Notes: generated by a model from the letters alone, not told the origin. Counted from the stretch's first letter, positions 16,811-25,774 are shown. The stretch: 64,000 bases of DNA from an uncultured Prevotella sp. (GCA_905233555.1 CAJODF010000001.1:84232-148231), one strand, 5' to 3'. Program-made: numbers and translations.

Positions 16811-17803
16811 ATGAAAAACTTAAAGAGAACGATTGCCATCGTCTGTGGTGGCGACTCATCGGAACACGACGTGTCACTGCGCTCAGCACAGGGACTCTAT
16901 TCCTTCTTTGATAAGGAGCGTTACAATGTCTATATTGTAGATATCAAGGGACAGGACTGGCATGTGGAACTGCCCGATGGTACGACGGCCAAGATAGACC
17001 GCAATGACTTTTCGTTTATCGAGGACGGCAAGGCCCGTCTTTTCGACTACGCCTATATCACGATTCATGGCACACCGGGCGAGAACGGTCTGCTGCAAGG
17101 CTATTTCGACCTGATAGACCTGCCGTACTCTACAAGTGGCGTGCTGGTAGAGGCCATGACTTTCGACAAGTTCGTGCTAAACCAGTATCTGAGGGGCTAC
17201 GGCGTAAGTGTGGCCGACTCGCTATTGATTCGCAAGGGTTATGAGGAACTGGTGACTGACGACGAGATAGAAGAACGCATCGGCATGCCTTGTTTCGTCA
17301 AACCTGCTGCCGACGGTTCGTCATTTGGCGTGTCGAAGGTGAAGAACAAGGACCAGTTGGCTCCTGCCATCCGCAAGGCTATGATGGAGAGTTCGGAGAT
17401 TATGGTTGAGAGTTACCTTGAAGGCACAGAAATCTCCATTGGTGTTTTCAAGACAAAGGAAAGGTCTGTTGTACTGCCTGCTACGGAAGTGGTAACCTCG
17501 AATGAGTTCTTTGATTATGATGCCAAGTACAATGGCCAGGTTCAGGAGATTACACCGGCCCGTCTGTCGGAGGATATTACTGACAGGGTACGCAAGATTA
17601 CATCGCACATCTATGATATCCTGCATTGTAACGGCATCATCCGCATCGACTATATTATCTCGAAGGATGGTAAGATATCCATGTTGGAGGTGAACACCAC
17701 GCCGGGTATGACTGCCACCAGTTTCATTCCCCAGCAGGTAAAGGCTGCCGGTCTCTCTATGACGGAGGTGCTGACGGAGATTGTTGAGAACCAGTTCGTA
17801 TGA
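16811..17803 (+). CDS. ddl: D-alanine--D-alanine ligase
   Basis: ATP-grasp enzyme joining two D-alanines; the product feeds MurF. 330 residues with 'GGDSSEHDVSLRSAQ' at the N-terminus, 'IHGTPGENGLLQGYFDL', 'PCFVKPAADGSSFGVSKV' and the C-terminal Mg/ATP motif 'MLEVNTTPGMT'. It lies 7 bases after rluD and overlaps the acyltransferase gene by 4 bases. Confidence 0.95.
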   Translation: MKNLKRTIAIVCGGDSSEHDVSLRSAQGLYSFFDKERYNVYIVDIKGQDWHVELPDGTTAKIDRNDFSFIEDGKARLFDYAYITIHGTPGENGLLQGYFDLIDLPYSTSGVLVEAMTFDKFVLNQYLRGYGVSVADSLLIRKGYEELVTDDEIEERIGMPCFVKPAADGSSFGVSKVKNKDQLAPAIRKAMMESSEIMVESYLEGTEISIGVFKTKERSVVLPATEVVTSNEFFDYDAKYNGQVQEITPARLSEDITDRVRKITSHIYDILHCNGIIRIDYIISKDGKISMLEVNTTPGMTATSFIPQQVKAAGLSMTEVLTEIVENQFV

Positions 17804-18960
17804 GTGAGTTTGACGAGATCAGGCCGTATGAGCCGGAAGAGATGAAGCAGGCCTTTGAAGACCTGTTGAACGACCGCCAGTTTCAGGTGGTGTTGAAAGG
17901 CTTTGCCCCTTGGTTGCCGAAGTCTCTGCGTAACGGTCTGCTGCGTCTTGCCTTCACGGGTGTCAAGACACCGCTCGACTTCCAGAAGCGGTTCATGAAA
18001 CCTGTAGTCAACTACATCATCCACAAGCATACGGACGGCTGTTCGTTTGACGATGTCGGCCTCACCTCTGCCGTTCCATCGGATTTAAAATCCGACGGCT
18101 CCCGTTTCACATTTGTCAGCAACCACCGTGACATTGTGCTCGACTCCGCCTTCCTCGATGTAAAACTGGTGAATGCCGGCTATCCTACGACCGTCGAGAT
18201 AGGTATTGGCGATAATCTGCTCATCTATCCTTGGATTAAGCGTTTGGTGCGTATGAACAAGGCCTTTACCGTGCGGCGCGGTCTCTCGCTCCGTGAGACG
18301 CTGGCCGCTTCGCAACTCATGAGCCGTTATATCCACTATGCTGTGACACAGAAGAAGGAGAATATCTGGATTGCCCAACGTGAGGGCAGGGCGAAGGACT
18401 CCGACGACCGTACGCAGGATGCTGTGCTAAAAATGCTGGCGATGGGCGGTGACTTGAAAGAACTCAATATCGTGCCGCTGACCATCAGTTATGAATATGA
18501 TCCCTGCGATTACCTTAAGGCACAAGAGTTCCAGCAGAAGCGTGACAATCCTGCTTTCAAGAAGTCGCGTCAGGATGACCTCGACAATATGAAGACAGGT
18601 ATTCTGGGCTATAAGGGTCGAGTGGTCTATCGGGCGGCTGCTCCCATCAACACTTGGTTGGGTGAACTTGACGAGTTGCCTAAGACGGATTATTACAAGG
18701 CTGTGGCCGAGCGGATGGACAAAGAGATTCATCGTGGTTACGAACTTTTCCCTTGCAACTATATCGCCCTTGATAAACTCAATGGTGATATGGCTCATGC
18801 CAGCCATTATTCTGAAACCGATAAACAGCGTTTTGAGCAATATCTCTCTAGCCAACTCGCCAAGATACAACTCCCAGACAAAGATGAGCCGTTCCTTCGC
18901 GAGCGTATCCTTACGATGTATGCTAATCCCGTCAGGAATAAAGTGAATAGTGAACAGTGA
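17800..18960 (+). CDS. PlsC-like acyltransferase
   Basis: 386-residue member of the glycerol-3-phosphate / 1-acylglycerol-3-phosphate acyltransferase superfamily. The catalytic H-x4-D motif is 'NHRDIVLDS' near residue 107, followed by 'RRGLSLRETLAASQLMSRYI' and 'WIAQREGRAKDSDD', the acyl-acceptor block. It probably makes or remodels phospholipid or an acylated surface lipid at the inner membrane. Two oddities: a near-palindrome at 18076-18098 encodes an apparent insertion just before the motif, and the last residues (KVNSEQ) come from a repetitive tract. Confidence 0.85.
   Translation: MSEFDEIRPYEPEEMKQAFEDLLNDRQFQVVLKGFAPWLPKSLRNGLLRLAFTGVKTPLDFQKRFMKPVVNYIIHKHTDGCSFDDVGLTSAVPSDLKSDGSRFTFVSNHRDIVLDSAFLDVKLVNAGYPTTVEIGIGDNLLIYPWIKRLVRMNKAFTVRRGLSLRETLAASQLMSRYIHYAVTQKKENIWIAQREGRAKDSDDRTQDAVLKMLAMGGDLKELNIVPLTISYEYDPCDYLKAQEFQQKRDNPAFKKSRQDDLDNMKTGILGYKGRVVYRAAAPINTWLGELDELPKTDYYKAVAERMDKEIHRGYELFPCNYIALDKLNGDMAHASHYSETDKQRFEQYLSSQLAKIQLPDKDEPFLRERILTMYANPVRNKVNSEQ
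18076..18098. repeat. Near-palindrome inside the acyltransferase gene
   Basis: CCATCGGATTT and AAATCCGACGG form an 11-bp inverted repeat (one mismatch) with a single-base centre, in frame, encoding about 'PSDLKSDGS' shortly before the NHRD motif. Confidence 0.7.
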
Positions 18961-18966
18961 ATAATG
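18943..18966. repeat. Repetitive tract forming the acyltransferase C-terminus
   Basis: GTGAATA, GTGAACA, GTGAATA: these near-repeats encode the last residues and the stop of the acyltransferase, then lead to the next start codon at 18964. Confidence 0.7.
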
Positions 18967-19689
18967 GTGGAAGTGATAAAAAGCAGACATAGCGTACAGA
19001 AGTTGATGGTGAAGTATCTGTTGATACTATTCACTATTCATTATTCATTATTCATTGCATCTTGCACACAAGATGCCTATGAGAAAGGTGAGGGCAAATA
19101 TTCCCTGATGCGAGCCGATTTTGTGGAGGCACGTGCCAATGCTCAGAAACAGATAGACCAGATTATTACCGACGATGGCGAGCAGTTGCAGGCTTCTAAG
19201 CCCTTTACTTCCAAATTGGTTGTCACCCCCGACTCTGTCTATCGTTGCATTCTATATTATAATAAGGTACGTGACGAGAAGGGACAATATGTCTTCGAAC
19301 CAGTTTCAATTGGTGAGGTGTCTTGTCCGAAGATTATTCCTTTATCAGGACTCGACAAGGAGATGAAGACTGATCCCGTGAAGTTCGAGAGTGCCTGGCT
19401 AAGTAAGTCGGGCAAGTATCTGAATCTGAGTCTTTACGTGATGACTGGCATGGCTGATGATGAGAAGGCGAGTCAGACACTCCATATCATTCAGGACGAC
19501 ATCATAACCCATCCTGATGCCACCCGTACCAGTTATCTCCGCCTATACCACGATCAAGCCGGTGTACCTGAGTATTATTCCTCTCAGGTCTATGCCAGTA
19601 TTCTCACCTCTCAGATTGAGGCCGACTCCGTCAACCTCACTATTAACACCTACAAAGGAACTATCACCAAAACCATCTCTTTGCGTTAG
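18964..19689 (+). CDS. NigD-like lipoprotein (tentative)
   Basis: 241 residues (227 if the ATG at 19006 is used, which gives a more compact signal peptide). The signal peptide ends in the lipobox FIASC. Most of its hydrophobic core (LFTIHYSLFI) is encoded by a repetitive tract at 19022-19056. The mature part 'YSLMRADFVEARANAQKQID' and 'IITDDGEQL' resembles the NigD-like lipoprotein family of Bacteroidetes; the function is unknown. It starts 3 bases after the acyltransferase stop and abuts the CotH-family gene, so the two are probably a surface-protein pair. Confidence 0.7.
   Translation: MVEVIKSRHSVQKLMVKYLLILFTIHYSLFIASCTQDAYEKGEGKYSLMRADFVEARANAQKQIDQIITDDGEQLQASKPFTSKLVVTPDSVYRCILYYNKVRDEKGQYVFEPVSIGEVSCPKIIPLSGLDKEMKTDPVKFESAWLSKSGKYLNLSLYVMTGMADDEKASQTLHIIQDDIITHPDATRTSYLRLYHDQAGVPEYYSSQVYASILTSQIEADSVNLTINTYKGTITKTISLR
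19022..19056. repeat. Repetitive tract encoding a lipoprotein signal peptide core
   Basis: CTATTCA, CTATTCA, TTATTCA, TTATTCA, TTG: the complement of the GTGAATA word family seen before other genes, here translated as FTIHYSLFI just before the lipobox Cys. Confidence 0.8.
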
Positions 19690-22131
19690 ATGAGACAGAT
19701 ATTGATTAATGTATTCATCACCATGATGATAATGTGCACAGCCAATGGTTATGCACAACTCGTCATTAATGAACTGATGCAGTCGAATATTGACTGTGTG
19801 ATGGATGATATCAAGGAGTATCCCGACTCATGGGTGGAGTTGTATAATCCAAGCAAAAAAGACATCAACCTGAGAAACTACAGGATTGGTGAGACCGACA
19901 ACCCGGATGATGCCTGGAAACTACCCAATATAACGGTAGAGCCAGGGCAGTACGTTCTCATTTATTGCGATACGGAAGCCAAGGGACTGCACACGGACTT
20001 CCGGCTGGATTCCGGAAAGGGCATGGATGTCTATCTCTTTAGAGACGGAAATGTCATGGATAAGATTACGGGACTGGAAAAACAACCAGCACCCAATATT
20101 GCCTATGGCCGGGAAAACGATGGTAGCGACATCTGGGGCTATCAACTTACACCCACTCCAAAGGCCAAGAACGCAGGAAAGGTCTGCGATAGAGACCATA
20201 TACTTGGGGAGCCCGTCTTCAGTGAAAATGGGTATGTGACAGAGAAGAAACGTAACATGAATCTGAAACTGAGTCTCCCAGATGATGCACCAGAAGGGAC
20301 AATCATCAGATACACCATCGATGGGTCTGAACCCACCCTCACTACTGGCACGACATACACGAAGTCAATCAGGTTCTCAAATTCCCGCGTGATTCGTGCC
20401 AGACTCTTCTGTGAAGGATGGCTGTCACCCAGAAGCACCACTCAGTCGTATATCGTGCACGGACGGGATGTTACGCTACCTGTCATTTCCATCAGTCTGA
20501 ACCAAGAGTTTCTGAATGACTCGGTTACTGGCATTTTCGCTTGTAATCAGGAGTCGTATTCGAAAAACAACTGGCGCAGGCCACTTAACATCGAGTTTTT
20601 CTTTGAAGGTAATCAGGATAGTCAATTGAACCAACTCTGTGAGATGCGTATCTCAGGGTCCGCCTCACGAGGATGCGCCAAGAAGTCGATGGCCCTTTAT
20701 GCCCATAAGCGGTTTGGGACGAAACGCTTTGACTATGAGTTCTTTCCTGACCAGAAACCCGGTGTAAGGGATTTCAAATCGCTTGTACTCCGTAATGCCG
20801 GTAATGATTATGACTACCTCTATATGCGTGATGCCATCATACAACGATCTATGGCCCAGTACGCGGATCTCGACTGGCAGGCATGGAGACCAGCCATCAT
20901 CTATATCAACGGTTCCTATTACGGTATGTTGAACATCCGCGAAAGGGCTAATGGAAATAATATCTATACCAACTACAACGGATTGGAAGACATAGACCTA
21001 TTGGAAAATAATGACCTGAAAGAGGGAACAAAGGACAAATACATACAATTCCAGACCTTCTATAAAGAACATGGTCACACTTTGGCGGAATATGCAGAGC
21101 GCATGGACTGGGAGGAGTATATCAACCTCATGATCATGAACCTCTACTTCAACAATCAAGACTTCCCGGGCAACAACAATGTTATGTGGAGACCTAGGGC
21201 AGAGGGTGGCAGATGGCGTTGGATAGCAAAGGATACCGACTTTGGTATTGGACTCTACGATTATCCTTCTGATTACAACACCATAAAATGGATTAATACG
21301 CCTGACTATGACAGTGACAGAGCCTGGGCAAATAAAGAGGAATACACACGCCTCTTCCGCCGACTGATGGAAGATAAAGACTTTTATCGTGAATTCATCG
21401 ACCGTTGCTGTATCTATATGGGAGATTTCCTGAATGAGAGGGGTGTCCGCGCCATCTGGGATCCTATGTACGAAATGATCAAGTACGAGTATCCTTATCA
21501 TCGTAACCTCATCAACCGATGGTGGCCTAAGTATGACGAGGAACTGAACAAAGGTCATGAATGGGTGGCAAAGCGTACTGACTATTTCTATGCGATGTTG
21601 GGCGACTACTACGAACTAGGCAAGCCTTTTACCCTGACTGTCAACAAGGAGACTCCCCATCGGGAAAATCTGTCCATCAACTTTAACGGCATAGACCTTC
21701 ACTATCCGTCATTTGAGGGGAAGTTCTTTGCTGACCGTCAAATAACACTTAAGGCAAGACCTGCAGAAGAGGATGTAGAAGTCATTGGATGGAAAATCAT
21801 CAAAACTGAGCAAACAGGTGCAGTGAGCACACAGGAAATAAAGGGAGACGTATGCTCTCTCCTGACTCCTTCTTGCAACAGCATTGCCATTGAAACGATT
21901 CTCGGTGGTAAGGCTGGTATCACCACTGCTGAGGCTCAGACATGGAACTGGTTACGTGGAGATGAGGGCATTGTCGTCGTAAATGTGCCACAGGGAATAT
22001 CTGTCAGACTCTATGATACCAGAGGTATGCTCCTATTCCAGACTACCGCCACAGGAACGGAAATTCACATACCTGCTGCCAAAGGAAAACTTTACCTCCT
22101 AAAGGTGGGTAAAGACACTATCAAACTATAA
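19690..22131 (+). CDS. CotH-kinase-family secreted protein with lamin-tail domain
   Basis: 813 residues with a signal peptide (cleavage near residue 22, 'TANGYAQ'). Order: lamin-tail-like domain (about 22-130, 'LVINELMQSN', 'WVELYNPS'), a chitobiase C-terminal-like beta domain (172-255, 'IIRYTIDGSEPTL'), a CotH region (300-600, 'LVLRNAGNDYDYLYMRDA', 'YINGSYYGMLNIRERANG', 'WIAKDTDFGIG' with the Asp residues expected for an active kinase fold), and a C-terminal beta domain (740-813, 'VRLYDTRGMLLFQ', 'YLLKVG') like type IX secretion sorting domains. It starts at the base after the upstream stop. Likely a cell-surface or secreted protein kinase-like or adhesion protein. Confidence 0.85.
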   Translation: MRQILINVFITMMIMCTANGYAQLVINELMQSNIDCVMDDIKEYPDSWVELYNPSKKDINLRNYRIGETDNPDDAWKLPNITVEPGQYVLIYCDTEAKGLHTDFRLDSGKGMDVYLFRDGNVMDKITGLEKQPAPNIAYGRENDGSDIWGYQLTPTPKAKNAGKVCDRDHILGEPVFSENGYVTEKKRNMNLKLSLPDDAPEGTIIRYTIDGSEPTLTTGTTYTKSIRFSNSRVIRARLFCEGWLSPRSTTQSYIVHGRDVTLPVISISLNQEFLNDSVTGIFACNQESYSKNNWRRPLNIEFFFEGNQDSQLNQLCEMRISGSASRGCAKKSMALYAHKRFGTKRFDYEFFPDQKPGVRDFKSLVLRNAGNDYDYLYMRDAIIQRSMAQYADLDWQAWRPAIIYINGSYYGMLNIRERANGNNIYTNYNGLEDIDLLENNDLKEGTKDKYIQFQTFYKEHGHTLAEYAERMDWEEYINLMIMNLYFNNQDFPGNNNVMWRPRAEGGRWRWIAKDTDFGIGLYDYPSDYNTIKWINTPDYDSDRAWANKEEYTRLFRRLMEDKDFYREFIDRCCIYMGDFLNERGVRAIWDPMYEMIKYEYPYHRNLINRWWPKYDEELNKGHEWVAKRTDYFYAMLGDYYELGKPFTLTVNKETPHRENLSINFNGIDLHYPSFEGKFFADRQITLKARPAEEDVEVIGWKIIKTEQTGAVSTQEIKGDVCSLLTPSCNSIAIETILGGKAGITTAEAQTWNWLRGDEGIVVVNVPQGISVRLYDTRGMLLFQTTATGTEIHIPAAKGKLYLLKVGKDTIKL

Positions 22132-22138
22132 TATAACA

Positions 22139-22174
22139 AGTAGTGCCGTATTTTGCTACGGCACTACTAATTTT
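22139..22174 (+). terminator. Terminator after the CotH-family gene
   Basis: AGTAGTGCCGTA at 22139-22150 pairs with TACGGCACTACT at 22157-22168 across a 6-base loop, followed by AATTTT. Confidence 0.85.
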
Positions 22175-22232
22175 GCTACTCCAGTACTATTTTAAATTAC
22201 TACGGTACTATTTCTAAATAGTAGGGTATTAT
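22165..22232. repeat. 21-bp tandem array between convergent genes
   Basis: About three and a half diverged units: ACTAATTTTGCTACTCCAGT, ACTATTTTAAATTACTACGG, ACTATTTCTAAATAGTAGGG, then ATTATTTC. The last unit runs into the GH5 stop codon. Confidence 0.65.
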
Positions 22233-23791
22233 TTCGGAGCATTGTTGTAGATACTTTTGAGCGTATAGTTGGCATCGTTACTGGTGGCTGCCTTGATCAT
22301 CGTCTTCACGATTGACTCTGCACCACTATAGTAGGTGCCATCATTGTGATTGAAGTAGTAATGGTGCTCATCGCCACCTCCTTGGGTCTTTGCGTCCCAG
22401 TTGTCCCATAAAACGACTGGGAGGTTATAGGTGTGAGCGGCGCGGCAGACATATTCCAGATAGTAGTTGCGGAAGAGGTTAGCACGGTCTGTTGTGTGGA
22501 TCACACAGCCATACTCGCCAATATATACAGGGATGTTTTTGGCGATGAATTTCTCCTGCAGTTTCTGGAAGATTTCCACTACATGCTCTTCGTTGCTGCC
22601 CGTGACATTGTTATTTCCTGTATGTCCCCAGTCAGAAATGTTGTCTTTCACTGGCGTAAGCGTGAAGGAACTTGGATCGTAGAAGTGAACGCTGACCATG
22701 ATACGGTTAGCAGCATCGGTAGGCAACTTGAAACTATTCTCAAGTGCGAATATTGGATTGGAGGCATAGGCAGGTACACCAATCCATCGTTTGGCGTTCT
22801 TGCTGCCAGTGGCACGGATGGTATTCACTACCAACTGGTTCCACTCGTTGAGTGTGTTATACTGCTTGCCACCATCAGTTTTGTTGTCGCCCCATCCCCA
22901 TTTTCCGTCTTGTACCTCGTTGAAGGCCTCAAAGAAGAGGAAGTCGCCCTTGTCCTTGAAGGCTTCGGCAATCTGTTTCCAGGTCTTTTCTATACGGTCC
23001 TTGATTTCATCGTTCTTGGTGGCGTTGATGGCTGCCGTCTTGATATCAGTCCAATATTCATCGTGGTGGATGTTCAGGATGACATTCAGACCTGCGGCTT
23101 CTGCCCACTCTACATTCTGTTTCACCTCTGCCATGAAGGCGGCATCGATCGTCCAATTAGGGTCATTGGGATTCTGATAGTTACCCCATGTGACAGGAAT
23201 GCGGACCGTTCTGACACCAGCGGCTTTCAGGTTTGTGTAAAGGGCGGCTGTCGGTGTGGCGTTATCCCAATATCCCCATTGGTTGGGCTCCCCGTCCTTA
23301 CCTGAACTGGTGTCGAAATGGTTGCCGAGGTTCCAACCCCAACCGAGTAGCTTGGCAAGGACCACGGCGTCGTTGTCAAGCGGCTTGGCACCTTCTTTGG
23401 TTGTGAAATTCAGTGTGAACTCTGATGCTGAGGAATTGGCATCCGTTGTCGATACAATGGCGCCTTTCTCAACCTTCAGGGTGTAACTTTTTGCCTCTTT
23501 CAAATCGAGAGGAATGTCAACAGACATGGCTGTTTTGGCATTGCTTTTGGCGGTAACTGCGGTACCATTGAGCGTGATGCCTGAACCAGTTACCCTTACC
23601 GTTGTATTGTAGTCTAGCGTGAGCACAGTGGTAGATGCTGCATCCACCTCTGCTCCCTCATTGATAGACTGTGAGCGCAGGATGATATTGACGCTTGGCG
23701 TCGGCTCTGGCTCATTATTACTGTTACTGCTTCCGCAACTGAACATTGTCATTGATGCTACGAGCATCAGGAATTGATAGATCTTTCTCAT
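22229..23791 (-). CDS. GH5 family endo-beta-glucanase lipoprotein
   Basis: Cleaves a beta-1,4-linked glycan backbone at the cell surface. 520 residues from the ATG at 23791; the upstream in-frame start at 23887 lies before the promoter. Lipoprotein signal with lipobox MFSC. A bacterial Ig-like domain (about 30-140) precedes the GH5 barrel, which shows 'GWNLGNHFDT', 'VRIPVTWGNY', 'VILNIHHDEYW', the acid/base 'FEAFNEVQD' and the nucleophile 'VYIGEYGCV'. The pattern is closest to GH5 subfamily 4 (xyloglucan, mixed-linkage glucan or carboxymethylcellulose hydrolases). It has its own promoter but adjoins a susCD operon and fits its glycan. Confidence 0.88.
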   Translation of the reverse strand: MRKIYQFLMLVASMTMFSCGSSNSNNEPEPTPSVNIILRSQSINEGAEVDAASTTVLTLDYNTTVRVTGSGITLNGTAVTAKSNAKTAMSVDIPLDLKEAKSYTLKVEKGAIVSTTDANSSASEFTLNFTTKEGAKPLDNDAVVLAKLLGWGWNLGNHFDTSSGKDGEPNQWGYWDNATPTAALYTNLKAAGVRTVRIPVTWGNYQNPNDPNWTIDAAFMAEVKQNVEWAEAAGLNVILNIHHDEYWTDIKTAAINATKNDEIKDRIEKTWKQIAEAFKDKGDFLFFEAFNEVQDGKWGWGDNKTDGGKQYNTLNEWNQLVVNTIRATGSKNAKRWIGVPAYASNPIFALENSFKLPTDAANRIMVSVHFYDPSSFTLTPVKDNISDWGHTGNNNVTGSNEEHVVEIFQKLQEKFIAKNIPVYIGEYGCVIHTTDRANLFRNYYLEYVCRAAHTYNLPVVLWDNWDAKTQGGGDEHHYYFNHNDGTYYSGAESIVKTMIKAATSNDANYTLKSIYNNAPK

Positions 23792-23830
23792 CTTGACGAT
23801 TCGTTTTGATTGTTTAGTTATACTTCGCTG

Positions 23831-23862
23831 CAAAGATATGAAAAGTTTCTGTAATTGCCAAA
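23831..23862 (-). promoter_or_regulatory. Promoter of the GH5 gene
   Basis: Minus strand: TTTG at 23859-23862, 20-bp spacer, TATCTTTG at 23831-23838. It places the start codon at 23791 rather than 23887. Confidence 0.78.
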
Positions 23863-23885
23863 TATTATTGAGGATTTTTGAAAGC

Positions 23886-23917
23886 AAGAGCCTGTTATCG
23901 CGCGATAACAGGCTCTT
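23886..23917. terminator. Perfect 32-bp palindrome ending the susCD operon
   Basis: Each half is AAGAGCCTGTTATCGC or its complement, without a loop. It lies 26 bases after the stop of the IPT-repeat protein and just before the GH5 promoter. Confidence 0.85.
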
Positions 23918-23942
23918 ATTGTGAGTTTATAACCTATTGTGG

Positions 23943-25772
23943 TTACAAAAGTACAACCTTCTTGACGATGATACCAGCACCGCAGATGACGAGACCGCCA
24001 GCATTGCGCAACTGCTCTATGTCGGCATCAGTGAGAACGGTCTTAATCGTCGTCTCTGATGGGTCAGGAGAAGCATTGCCGTCAGGACCCCAGCCCTGTG
24101 TAGAGGGCAGTGCAGCCCAACTACCGTTACCGAAGCGGATGTTAATGTAGCCCGGAGCGGGGTCATACTCGTAATACACCTTCAGTGTTGTGCCTGCTTT
24201 CACCTGAGTCCAGTCATAACCGCCCCATGAGAGGTCTGTCATACCTTGTTCCCAACTTCCCAGTTTGAATGAACCACTCCAGATGGTGTTCTCCAGAATA
24301 GAGAGGGTAATCTTTGTAACTGTGAAGTATGCACCGCAGATGACGAGACCGCCGTTGGCAACCATCTCATCGATCATGGCCTGAGTCAGGGTCACGGAGA
24401 ACTTGGTGTCCTCAGCACTCAGCGGATTCACATCGGCAGTACCAGGCAGTGCAGCCCATGAACCGTTACCGACACGGATCTGTGACCAGCCTGCTGACAT
24501 ATCCGGTGTGAGATAGACGGTCAGCACCTGTCCAGCCTTGGCGGTTGACCAGTCGTAGCCACCCCATGCCAGATCCTGTAAGCCGGCATTCCATTCGCCG
24601 ATGACGAACTTACCTGCCCAGATGCTGATTTCAGGAGCCTCGCTATACATAGAGATCTTGTCAGACTCAACGCTGTAGTTGCTATGCTGTACGAGAACGA
24701 TCTTACCATCACCCATACCCTCAGGAACCACAAATGAGATTTCGGTTGCGCTCTTCTTGAAGTCTGTCCAAATGGCATCGATAGCAGGTAGGATCAGATG
24801 TGTGATGCGATCCAACTTATCACCCTTGATGGTGATGGTCTGTCCTGCCTTCACATCCTTCACTGGGCTCGTGCTGCTGACGGTAGCCAGAGGCACGGTG
24901 ATATCGACAGCGGTTGTCAGGCCAGAGGCAGAGGTCAGCACGATACTACCTGATACGGTGTTGTCGGGAACCTGAACCAAGATGGATTTGCCATCCTCGG
25001 CTACACTGAACTCCACATCCTCAACAGCGGGGAAGTCAACACATGTCACGAGGTCGAGGTTCTCACCAGTAACCTTGATGGTCTCTCCAAACTCTGGAGC
25101 GGCATTCGAAACACCTGTAGCCCGTGCTGCATCGACATCAAGGTCATCGATGACAATGTTTTCAGCACCATCAGAACCATCATTATAGGCTACTTCACCA
25201 CTCTTTGCCTCCATCGGCACGTATACCTGAATCTCATTACGAGTGTTCGAAACGAAATCTTCTGCATTGACAACTACGTGATCGAAGAAAACGACTTGAC
25301 CGATATTCCATACATATTCACCTTTGATGGTAACGATGTCACCAGGATGGACGGGATTCGGAGAGATGGAAGCGACCTTGATTTCCTCGGCAAAGGTGAT
25401 GTTAGAGACAGACTCGATGGTCTTTCCGTCGTTGGTCACCAGACGAAGTTTACCCGGTACACACTGGTCGGGAATCGTCACAATCATCTCCTCAGAATTC
25501 TTAACTTGGAAACTACCACTGATAAATGTCGTGGCAGGCGTGACTTTCTGGTTGCCTTCGGGGAAGAGCACCTCTTTCACATTGTTGAGATTGGTACCTG
25601 TCACACGCATGGTCTCGCCACGGGTAATCGGCATGGGACCGAAGCCCAGAATGTTCACGCCGCTTTTGTTGTACTGGTTGGTATCAAGACTGTCGTCGCT
25701 ACAACTGGTGAATCCAGCCAGTCCAACCAGTGCTGCCATGGCCAATACTGATATTTTGCGAATCATTTTCAT
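23943..25772 (-). CDS. IPT-repeat surface lipoprotein with two tandem C-terminal modules
   Basis: 609 residues, lipobox FTSC (Cys24). Four IPT/TIG-like Ig domains (about 37-128, 132-205, 218-300, 300-377) lead to two tandem modules of about 110 residues (383-492 and 497-609). The modules share 'W.G.F..G.W..G..DL.WGGYDW', 'RVGNGSWAALP' or 'RFGNGSWAALP', and 'GGLVICGA'. Their Trp- and Asn-rich pattern suggests carbohydrate binding. Its place as the fourth gene after susC-susD-SGBP is that of SusE/SusF-type surface glycan-binding proteins. The spaced Ig domains probably hold the modules away from the membrane. Confidence 0.85.
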   Translation of the reverse strand: MKMIRKISVLAMAALVGLAGFTSCSDDSLDTNQYNKSGVNILGFGPMPITRGETMRVTGTNLNNVKEVLFPEGNQKVTPATTFISGSFQVKNSEEMIVTIPDQCVPGKLRLVTNDGKTIESVSNITFAEEIKVASISPNPVHPGDIVTIKGEYVWNIGQVVFFDHVVVNAEDFVSNTRNEIQVYVPMEAKSGEVAYNDGSDGAENIVIDDLDVDAARATGVSNAAPEFGETIKVTGENLDLVTCVDFPAVEDVEFSVAEDGKSILVQVPDNTVSGSIVLTSASGLTTAVDITVPLATVSSTSPVKDVKAGQTITIKGDKLDRITHLILPAIDAIWTDFKKSATEISFVVPEGMGDGKIVLVQHSNYSVESDKISMYSEAPEISIWAGKFVIGEWNAGLQDLAWGGYDWSTAKAGQVLTVYLTPDMSAGWSQIRVGNGSWAALPGTADVNPLSAEDTKFSVTLTQAMIDEMVANGGLVICGAYFTVTKITLSILENTIWSGSFKLGSWEQGMTDLSWGGYDWTQVKAGTTLKVYYEYDPAPGYINIRFGNGSWAALPSTQGWGPDGNASPDPSETTIKTVLTDADIEQLRNAGGLVICGAGIIVKKVVLL

Positions 25773-25774
25773 AT

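Noticed and set aside
22139-22174. Riboswitch or structured RNA after the CotH gene
   Set aside because: A simple perfect hairpin plus a T-rich tail is enough to explain it as a terminator.
22433-23305. Plus-strand open frame of 290 codons
   Set aside because: Antisense to the GH5 catalytic domain and without a promoter.
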